5,945 nt of DNA from assembly GCA_031278255.1 (NCBI GenBank), contig JAITKU010000045.1, positions 1 to 5,945 of the forward strand, read 5' to 3'. Positions 1 to 3,760 of the stretch are shown piece by piece. The translations under genes were made by a program, and so were the position numbers. Position 1 is the stretch's first letter. The number at the start of each line of letters is the position of its first letter. The stretch comes from Eubacteriales Family XIII. Incertae Sedis bacterium (GTDB lineage Bacteria > Bacillota > Clostridia > Peptostreptococcales > Anaerovoracaceae). The notes under the pieces are model-generated. The model saw only the letters and a program-made list of their open reading frames with translations. It was not told the origin of the DNA and made no database searches.

Positions 1-630
1 AATGCCGTTCGTCAGGGGCTCTATCTTGTTCGCGTCGTCCTTGTCCACCTTGTGCGGCAGGAACATGCTGAAATGGTAGCGTTCCGTCACGCGCAGGGGG
101 TAGAGGTACATGTTGCCGCCCGCGTGGAACACGTCGAGCAGAAGCTGCGCCGCCTCGCGTATCCGCGCCACGGCCTCTATGGAATGCAGGTTCCGCGTGA
201 AAGCGTAATAGGCCACGCACTTGTGCTTCACGATATCCGACGCCACGACGGTGAAGAAATTGCTCAGCATGAAGTCCGCGATCCACTCCCGTTGCAGGGC
301 CGTCATGGAATCGAAGATGTAATGGGTCTCATCCCCCTCCCTTTCGATGATATCGTGTATGTGCATGACCACCGCCTCGAAGCCGGCCGCCGGGTCCAGT
401 TCCACGATCTTGAGTCCGTAGACGGGTTTCAGGAGGGGCGCGTCCTTTCCGTAGCGCAGATACACGGTGTTCTTTCGATCGCGTATCGAGATTTCCGCAA
501 AAGGCTCCGCGAAAAAAGCGTACTCCTCCGGATCCGAAATCTGCCAGACAACATTGTCCCCGTAGCGGATATCATCGACGGCCCTGTCCAGCCCCCCCAA
601 ACCGGACGGCGCTTTCTTTTGATTGATCAT
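1..630 (-). CDS. PEP/pyruvate-binding (PEP synthase/PPDK-like) protein, N-terminal part, cut by window edge
   Basis: The frame is open from an ATG at 630 down to the left edge (210 codons, no stop), so only the N-terminus is visible. The start is set by an AAAGGAGG Shine-Dalgarno at 642-649, 11 nt upstream. Landmarks are GLDRAVDDIRYGDNVVWQI (residues 13-31), a beta-rich stretch YLRYGKDAPLL (57-67), HYIFDSM (103-109), and the helix and strand RIREAAQLLLDVFH...MYLYPLRV (157-181) followed by RYHFSMFLPH (184-193). From memory, this pattern (GDNVVWQ, FDxx, IRExxQLLLDV, P-L-xV...MFLPH) opens large PEP synthase/pyruvate phosphate dikinase-like proteins, whose first domain resembles a KaiC/RecA fold. 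No Walker A (GxxxxGKT) is present, so this domain is unlikely to hydrolyse ATP in the usual way. The nucleotide-binding and phosphohistidine domains would lie beyond the edge. The existence of the CDS is near certain; the family call is moderate. No clear promoter was found between it and the rpsT terminator. Confidence 0.7.
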   Translation of the reverse strand, partial: MINQKKAPSGLGGLDRAVDDIRYGDNVVWQISDPEEYAFFAEPFAEISIRDRKNTVYLRYGKDAPLLKPVYGLKIVELDPAAGFEAVVMHIHDIIEREGDETHYIFDSMTALQREWIADFMLSNFFTVVASDIVKHKCVAYYAFTRNLHSIEAVARIREAAQLLLDVFHAGGNMYLYPLRVTERYHFSMFLPHKVDKDDANKIEPLTNGI

Positions 631-638
631 AGTGTCGC

Positions 639-655
639 CGGCCTCCTTTCGGCCG
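639..655 (-). promoter_or_regulatory. RBS of the PEP-like gene displayed in a small hairpin
   Basis: On the minus strand CGGCC and GGCCG form a 5-bp stem around a 7-nt loop GAAAGGA. The Shine-Dalgarno AAAGGAGG therefore sits half in the loop and half in the 3' arm. This is seen directly; whether it modulates translation is inference, and such short GC stems arise by chance in GC-rich DNA. Confidence 0.4.
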
Positions 656-710
656 CACAGAAAAACCCGCGCCGCCCAAAATCCCGGCCGTCCGCGCGGC
701 GGCAAGAACG

Positions 711-751
711 TTTACAAAAACAAAAAAGATGGGAAACACATACCATCTTTT
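711..751 (-). terminator. Rho-independent terminator of rpsT
   Basis: A perfect 9-bp inverted repeat (724-732 pairing with 743-751, 10-nt loop) is followed on the minus strand by TTTTTTGTTTTTG. It starts 32 nt after the rpsT stop codon. The stem is A/T-rich at its base with a GG/CC top, and the U-tract is long. It separates rpsT from the downstream PEP-like gene, so the two are probably not one operon. Confidence 0.8.
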
Positions 752-782
752 CCGGATTCCCCTCATCGAGACCGCGTGAACG

Positions 783-1049
783 CTAAGCCTCGGCCCGCTT
801 AAGCCGCTTGGCCAGCCTCGATACCTTTCTCGAAGCGGCGTTCTTGTGGATGGTCCCTTTCGCCGCGGCTTGGTAGAGGCGTTTTTCGGCCAAAACCAGC
901 TTCTCCCTCGCGGTATCGAGTTCACCCGCCGCGACGGCGGACTCAAAATTCTTTAAAATCGCCTTGAGATGGGACTTCACCCGCCTGTTTGCGGCGGTCT
1001 TTTTCGCGATAACGATGATCCGCTTCTTCGCGGACTTTATGTTCGCCAT
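783..1049 (-). CDS. rpsT: 30S ribosomal protein S20
   Basis: The 88-residue product is small and very basic. It starts MANIKSAKKRI and carries the family signatures KKTAANRRVKSHLK (residues 17-30) and KGTIHKNAASRKVSRLAKRL (64-83). S20 binds 16S rRNA in the body of the 30S subunit as a bundle of long helices and acts early in assembly. The length is essentially that of the family (about 85-90). The start ATG at 1049 has an AAAGGA Shine-Dalgarno 9 nt upstream (1059-1064). It is a single-gene unit with its own promoter (1095-1123) and terminator (711-751), which is common for this gene. S20 is known to limit its own synthesis in enterobacteria; nothing in this short leader (about 40 nt) clearly shows that here. 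Confidence 0.98.
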   Translation of the reverse strand: MANIKSAKKRIIVIAKKTAANRRVKSHLKAILKNFESAVAAGELDTAREKLVLAEKRLYQAAAKGTIHKNAASRKVSRLAKRLKRAEA

Positions 1050-1094
1050 ACTGCTTCATCCTTTCCAAAACACTTCCGTACAACCGCAACATCA

Positions 1095-1132
1095 AATATA
1101 TCGCAATACGGGCAAAAATGCAAGTGTTTTTT
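1095..1132 (-). promoter_or_regulatory. Sigma-A-type promoter of rpsT with upstream A-tract
   Basis: On the minus strand, -35 TTGCAT (1118-1123) is separated by exactly 17 bp from -10 TATATT (1095-1100, 5 of 6 consensus), giving a start near 1088 and a leader of about 40 nt. A run of six A (1127-1132) lies just upstream of the -35 box. Two further A4 runs at 1147-1150 and 1158-1161 follow at roughly helical spacing, suggesting an UP element suited to a strongly expressed ribosomal protein gene. The -35 box matches consensus at only 3 of 6 positions. The promoter call is inference from sequence. Confidence 0.7.
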
Positions 1133-1139
1133 CCGCCGT

Positions 1140-1161
1140 CGCCGCGTTTTCGCCGCGTTTT
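1140..1161. repeat. 11-bp tandem direct repeat upstream of the rpsT promoter
   Basis: The unit CGCCGCGTTTT occurs twice head to tail (1140-1150 and 1151-1161), directly upstream of the rpsT promoter at about -52 to -73. The period of 11 bp is close to one helical turn, so the A4/T4 runs face the same side. It could be a factor-binding or curvature element, or a chance short duplication. Confidence 0.55.
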
Positions 1162-1195
1162 GCGGATTGCGATATTCCGCATCGCGCAAATCCGC
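1162..1195. repeat. Two-tier inverted repeat (imperfect dyad)
   Basis: An outer stem of 7 bp (GCGGATT 1162-1168 with 1189-1195) and an inner stem of 5 bp (GCGAT 1169-1173 with 1181-1185) enclose a 7-nt loop. A 3-nt bulge (1186-1188) lies between them on one side. Neither strand has a U-tract after it, so it is not a normal intrinsic terminator. It lies between the end of the EAL-HDOD gene and the rpsT promoter. Confidence 0.55.
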
Positions 1196-1221
1196 GAAAA
1201 TCGGGCGCGTTCCCGCGCCCG
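1196..1221 (-). terminator. Probable intrinsic terminator of the EAL-HDOD gene
   Basis: A perfect 8-bp GC stem (1202-1209 with 1214-1221) with a 4-nt loop lies 7 nt past the TAG stop. On the minus strand it is followed by only a short ATTTT tract (1196-1201). The GC-rich stem and position fit termination; the weak U-run lowers confidence. The two-tier dyad just downstream may help stop or protect the transcript end. Confidence 0.5.
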
Positions 1222-1228
1222 CGCCCGC

Positions 1229-2461
1229 CTAAATCCCGAGCAGCGAACTCCACTGCAAGGCGTCCACGTAGGCGTGCATCAGATCCTCCTCGTCGAGGCC
1301 GAAAATATTCGCCTGTTCCACGGCGGCGTCGAACTCCCCGCGTTCGTACCTTTCGATAATGCGCAACATCTCATAAAAATCGCCCGTCCGTTCGACCAGA
1401 GGCTGCGTTACCGCCTCGTTCAGATTCATCTGCGCGAGGACCTCGCCCATGGGACTTTCCATCATCACGTCCATCAGCGAGAACATGCCCATCAGGTAGA
1501 GGTTCTCGGACTGCCCCGCCTTGCCCACTTTCGGCGCCAAAAGTTCCAAAAAACGCGCCCGGACGAGGGACATGCGCGTGATTTCGACGGTCTTGTCGGG
1601 ATTGACCTCCATCAGGCACATGAGCGCCACCCATTTTTTGATCTCGATCGAACCGAGAATGACGAGCGCCTGTTGGATGTTGCTCACCGCGACGCTGAAC
1701 GCGAAATAGGCGGAATTGACGAGCTTCAGCAGCCGGAACGAAAGCGCCACGTCCTGCCTGATGATATCCGCCAATTCCTGAAACTCAAAATCCGGCCGCA
1801 TGGATATCTGCATGATACGCAGGCGGTTGATCGCCATCGGATTGATGCTGCGCCCCTCCACGATAACGGGTTTGCTGAAAAAATATCCCTGAAAATAGTG
1901 GAATCCCATGCGCACCGCGATATCGTACATCTCATCGTTCTCTATCTTCTCGGCGAGCAAGCGCAGGGAAAGTGAACGGTGTCCCCTGCTCGCCCGCAGG
2001 TATTTTATGAAATCGACGATCTCTTCAAGCGGCGTCGTTATGAAATCGACCTTTATGATATCGGCGTAATCCAAGAACGCGAAATTTTCGTCGCATATGA
2101 TAAAATCGTCGAGCGCGATCTTGAAGCCCGCGCGCTTGAGTACGCCGCAGGCCTGCAAAACCTCCGGCGTGGGCTTGATATTCTCCAGAATCTCGACCAC
2201 GAGGTACTGCGGCGGCAGCAGGGCCGGGATATTGTCGAGGAGCAGCTTCTCGGTGAAGTTCACGAAAGCCTTTCTGCCGTTTGTCAGCTTATCGAGCCCG
2301 ATCTCCACAAAGCTGTTGATAATGGTTCTCGTCGAGGCTTGATCTGCGTCTATGCTCTCATCGTAGGCGTTCTTCGCCCGGTCCTTGCGATACAAAAGCT
2401 CATAGGCGTAAACCTCGTTTTTCTTGTCGAATATCGGTTGTCTGGCCACAAAGGATTCCAT
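1229..2461 (-). CDS. EAL and HDOD domain signalling protein (YuxH type)
   Basis: The 410-residue cytoplasmic protein has an EAL-like domain (about 1-200) followed by an HDOD domain (about 204-400). It opens FVARQPIFDKKNEVYAYELLYR (in two parts: residues 4-14 and 15-25), the hallmark start of this family. Apparent counterparts of EAL catalytic residues are E21 (ELL for EAL), N68, E90, D118-D119, K137 (IIKVDF), E171 and Q191 (FQGYFFSKP). However, the loop after DDF reads IICDEN, not the usual G-x-G, so cyclic-di-GMP hydrolysis is doubtful. The HDOD part includes SFRLLKLVNSAYF (241-253) and lacks an HD metal site, as usual for HDOD. Such proteins act as regulators of motility or surface behaviour in a few studied bacteria; a specific role here is unknown. 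The ATG at 2461 is chosen because the family start coincides with it and GAGGTG (2472-2477) lies 10 nt upstream. It has its own promoter (2641-2669) and a long structured leader. It is divergent from deoD. Confidence 0.93.
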   Translation of the reverse strand: MESFVARQPIFDKKNEVYAYELLYRKDRAKNAYDESIDADQASTRTIINSFVEIGLDKLTNGRKAFVNFTEKLLLDNIPALLPPQYLVVEILENIKPTPEVLQACGVLKRAGFKIALDDFIICDENFAFLDYADIIKVDFITTPLEEIVDFIKYLRASRGHRSLSLRLLAEKIENDEMYDIAVRMGFHYFQGYFFSKPVIVEGRSINPMAINRLRIMQISMRPDFEFQELADIIRQDVALSFRLLKLVNSAYFAFSVAVSNIQQALVILGSIEIKKWVALMCLMEVNPDKTVEITRMSLVRARFLELLAPKVGKAGQSENLYLMGMFSLMDVMMESPMGEVLAQMNLNEAVTQPLVERTGDFYEMLRIIERYERGEFDAAVEQANIFGLDEEDLMHAYVDALQWSSLLGI

Positions 2462-2471
2462 TTTTACTCAA

Positions 2472-2559
2472 CACCTCACCTTGCCTGCGCATAAAACCCG
2501 CACGACCGCAACGTGTGCAAGGCGGCGGTCGCGTTGCTCCGGCGCCGGGCCGAAGCAAC
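2472..2559 (-). promoter_or_regulatory. Structured 5' leader of the EAL-HDOD mRNA with possible SD-sequestering pairing
   Basis: The predicted leader is about 170 nt. On the minus strand the first hairpin has an 11-bp stem (2549-2559 with 2533-2543) and a 5-nt loop. The second has a 9-bp stem (2525-2533 with 2501-2509) and a 15-nt loop; the two share base 2533. Each stem contains one U-G pair that is a wobble in minus-strand RNA but a C-A mismatch in plus-strand RNA, favouring a minus-strand RNA structure. The loop segment CGCCTTGC (2517-2524) can pair over 8 bp (one G-U) with GCAAGGTG (2477-2484), which overlaps the Shine-Dalgarno region. It does not match the cyclic-di-GMP riboswitch consensus I remember. 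Function is inference. Confidence 0.5.
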
Positions 2560-2640
2560 GAAAATATACCGATTCGGAGGCCCGAGTACGCATTTGGAAT
2601 AAAAGAAAGATAAAGGGGGGCGTCCGGCACACTCCATTCT

Positions 2641-2669
2641 ATTTTACACTATGGCGCGTAAAAAATCAA
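2641..2669 (-). promoter_or_regulatory. Sigma-A-type promoter of the EAL-HDOD gene
   Basis: On the minus strand, -35 TTGATT (2664-2669, 4 of 6 consensus) and -10 TAAAAT (2641-2646, 5 of 6) are spaced 17 bp. Start is predicted near 2634. Phased A-tracts at 2690-2723 lie directly upstream, at about -56 to -89. Confidence 0.7.
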
Positions 2670-2696
2670 AGAAAACCCGCAGGGTTTTCTTTTTTT
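2668..2696 (+). terminator. Orphan terminator-like hairpin between divergent promoters
   Basis: A perfect 11-bp inverted repeat (2668-2678 with 2682-2692, loop GCA) is followed on the plus strand by a T-rich run that continues to 2723. It also has T-runs on the other strand, so it could work both ways. No plus-strand gene precedes it, and on the minus strand it overlaps the -35 box of the EAL-HDOD promoter, so it lies upstream of that transcript. It may end an unannotated plus-strand RNA or block antisense transcription. Confidence 0.6.
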
Positions 2697-2723
2697 CCTT
2701 TTTTCTCCTTTTTTCCTTTTTTT
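2690..2723. promoter_or_regulatory. Four phased A/T-tracts (probable curved DNA / UP region)
   Basis: Runs of 6-7 T occur at 2690-2696, 2699-2704, 2709-2714 and 2717-2723, with starts 9, 10 and 8 bp apart, within a 39-nt all-pyrimidine stretch (2685-2723). On the minus strand these are A-tracts just upstream of the EAL-HDOD -35 box. A-tracts phased near the helical repeat bend DNA, and A-rich upstream DNA binds the RNA polymerase alpha C-terminal domain. The effect on this promoter is inferred. Confidence 0.6.
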
Positions 2724-2734
2724 GTAATGGCGCC

Positions 2735-2754
2735 GGGCGCGCAGCGCCCCTTTT
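2735..2754 (+). terminator. Short GC hairpin with T-run upstream of the deoD promoter
   Basis: A 6-bp stem GGGCGC/GCGCCC (2735-2740 with 2744-2749, loop GCA) is followed on the plus strand by CTTTTC. It is terminator-like only in the plus direction and, like the hairpin at 2668-2696, has no known gene upstream of it. It is short, so chance formation in GC-rich DNA is possible. Confidence 0.35.
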
Positions 2755-2800
2755 CGGCGATTTTTTGCGGCCTTGCGGCGATCCTCCGCGCAATCCCCTG

Positions 2801-2830
2801 TTGTAAATCGCCGCGCTCCTGTGCTATAAT
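2801..2830 (+). promoter_or_regulatory. Promoter of deoD with perfect extended -10
   Basis: -35 TTGTAA (2801-2806, 4 of 6 consensus) is 18 bp from a perfect TATAAT (2825-2830). The TG at 2822-2823 gives an extended -10 element (TGCTATAAT). Start is predicted near 2837, giving a GC-rich leader of about 134 nt. Confidence 0.8.
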
Positions 2831-2852
2831 CGATCTGTAATCCATTGCGGCG

Positions 2853-2884
2853 CGCGCCCCGGGGCGCGTCCCGGGGCGCGTCCC
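2853..2884. repeat. GC palindrome and 12-bp tandem repeat in the deoD leader
   Basis: The unit CCCGGGGCGCGT occurs twice in tandem (2858-2869 and 2870-2881) and is followed by CCC. The first copy overlaps a perfect 16-bp palindrome CGCGCCCCGGGGCGCG (2853-2868), and the second copy forms a near-palindrome. It begins about 16 nt after the predicted start of the deoD transcript, so it could fold in the mRNA or bind a regulator just downstream of the promoter. Confidence 0.6.
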
Positions 2885-2930
2885 GTTCGTCCGAAATGCA
2901 AAGCGCGGCGCGGCCGCGGCAATTTTACGG

Positions 2931-2963
2931 CTCCCCGCGCAACCCCGGCTGCGGGAGAAAGGA
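2931..2963 (+). promoter_or_regulatory. deoD ribosome binding site with adjacent hairpin
   Basis: AAGGA (2959-2963) lies 7 nt before the ATG at 2971 and decides this start over in-frame alternatives such as the TTG at 2845, whose translation is an Arg/Ala/Ser-rich stretch unlike any DeoD. A 7-bp stem with one bulged base (2931-2938 with 2951-2957, 12-nt loop) ends right at the Shine-Dalgarno. Any effect on translation is speculative. Confidence 0.65.
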
Positions 2964-2970
2964 AATCATC

Positions 2971-3678
2971 ATGTCCACACATATCAACGCTGCAAACAAA
3001 AACGATATCGCCGGTTCGGTGCTGCTGCCCGGCGATCCGCTTCGCGCAAAATTCATCGCCGAAAACTTCCTCGAAAACGCGCGGTGCTACAACGAGATTC
3101 GGGGCATGTTCGGCTTCACGGGCGTCTACAGGGGCGTTCCCGTGTCGGTGCAGGGCACGGGGATGGGCGCGCCGTCCATCGGCATCTATTCCTGGGAATT
3201 GATCACGGAGTACGGCGTGCAAAACCTGATCCGCGTCGGAACGGCCGGGGGGATCAGCGCGGATATCAAGGTCAAGGACGTGGTGCTGGGACTGGCCGCC
3301 TCCACGGATTCCAACTACGCGCACATCTACAAGCTCAACGGGAACCTCGCGCCGACGGCAAGCTGGACCCTGCTGCTCAAAGCCAAGGAAGCGGCGGACA
3401 GGCTCGGCATATCCGTACACGCGGGAAACATCCTGACGGGGGACGTGTTCTACGAACTCGAACCGGATTGGTGGAAGAAGTGGGCGCGCCTCGGCGTACT
3501 CTGCGTGGAGATGGAAGCCGCCGCGCTCTATATGAACGCCGCGTACAACCGCGTGAACGCGCTCGCTGTGCTGACGATCAGCAACGACTTCGTTACGGGC
3601 GCGGAAACCACGGCAAAGGAACGCGAGCAGACCTTTACGGATATGGTCCGCATCGCCTTGGAAGCGGCGATCGCGTAG
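2971..3678 (+). CDS. deoD: Purine nucleoside phosphorylase, DeoD (hexameric) type
   Basis: The 235-residue product matches the length of E. coli DeoD (239) and aligns along its whole length. The family cleaves purine (deoxy)ribonucleosides with phosphate to give base and (deoxy)ribose-1-phosphate in cytoplasmic purine salvage. Visible landmarks are H4; the phosphate-site residues G21 and R25 in PGDPLRAK (20-27), R44 in NEIRG, and R88 in IRVGTAGG (87-94); MGAPSIGIYSWEL (65-77); and the nucleoside-binding VEMEAAALY (179-187, with E180, M181 and E182). The base-binding loop reads LTISNDFVTGAETT (201-214), so N205 stands where E. coli has the catalytic Asp204 (numbered without Met), while R218, the partner Arg217, is kept. 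The start ATG is set by AAGGA 7 nt upstream and by alignment (MSTHINA). It is a single gene with an extended -10 promoter and a strong terminator at 3702-3750. Function is confident at family level; the Asn change may alter activity or purine preference. Confidence 0.95.
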   Translation: MSTHINAANKNDIAGSVLLPGDPLRAKFIAENFLENARCYNEIRGMFGFTGVYRGVPVSVQGTGMGAPSIGIYSWELITEYGVQNLIRVGTAGGISADIKVKDVVLGLAASTDSNYAHIYKLNGNLAPTASWTLLLKAKEAADRLGISVHAGNILTGDVFYELEPDWWKKWARLGVLCVEMEAAALYMNAAYNRVNALAVLTISNDFVTGAETTAKEREQTFTDMVRIALEAAIA

Positions 3679-3701
3679 CGGGCCGCGCGGCACGCGCGGC
3701 G

Positions 3702-3750
3702 CGAGAAAAAACAACGAACCGGCCTGCGGCCGGTTCGTTGTTTTTTCTCG
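3702..3750. terminator. Bidirectional terminator shared by deoD and the SLH gene
   Basis: A perfect 23-bp inverted repeat (3702-3724 with 3728-3750, loop TGC) has a GGCC-rich top and an A6/T6 block near the base, giving a U-run in either direction. It starts 24 nt after the deoD stop and ends 10 nt before the stop codon of the convergent SLH gene, so it serves both. Confidence 0.92.
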
Positions 3751-3760
3751 AAGTTTTGCG

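Larger units (their letters stand above)
2462..2970. other. 509-base divergent intergenic region
   Basis: No credible protein gene lies here. From left to right it holds the EAL-HDOD leader with two hairpins (2501-2559), the minus-strand promoter (2641-2669), an orphan terminator-like hairpin (2668-2696), phased T-tracts (2690-2723), a second hairpin with a T-run (2735-2754), the deoD promoter (2801-2830), a GC palindrome with a tandem repeat (2853-2884) and the deoD ribosome binding site (2959-2963). Base composition swings sharply from pure pyrimidine to almost pure G/C. Confidence 0.85.

Noticed and set aside
52..786. Plus-strand open frame of 244 codons
   Set aside because: It is the antisense shadow of the PEP-like gene and runs through the rpsT terminator. 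It is rich in His/Arg/Val with no family resemblance, while the minus frame has a strong RBS and recognisable motifs.
1..1049. rpsT and the PEP-like gene as one operon
   Set aside because: A good intrinsic terminator (711-751) separates them, and the gap is 152 bases, so co-transcription would depend on read-through.
1118..1975. Plus-strand open frame of 285 codons opposite the EAL-HDOD gene
   Set aside because: Antisense shadow caused by high GC at third codon positions. It is His/Asp/Arg-rich and lies over a clearly real EAL-HDOD gene.
2472..2634. Cyclic-di-GMP riboswitch (GEMM) in the EAL-HDOD leader
   Set aside because: Attractive from context, and GCGCAGGCAAGG vaguely recalls the motif, but the conserved core and receptor stems could not be matched.
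2424..2840. Plus-strand open frame of 138 codons across the intergenic region
   Set aside because: It translates the T-tracts as Phe-rich low complexity and crosses two hairpins and a promoter; no RBS and no family resemblance.
2845..2970. N-terminal extension of deoD from an upstream TTG
   Set aside because: The extension encodes Arg/Ala/Ser-rich sequence from the GC repeats. DeoD proteins start at the MSTHINA position, where a proper Shine-Dalgarno is present.
2831..2970. Purine riboswitch in the deoD leader
   Set aside because: None of the conserved three-way junction or loop-loop sequences is visible; the leader is almost pure G/C repeats.
2824..3714. Minus-strand open frame of 296 codons opposite deoD
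   Set aside because: Shadow of deoD, with Arg/Gly/Pro-rich low-complexity ends generated by the GC repeats and no RBS or promoter.
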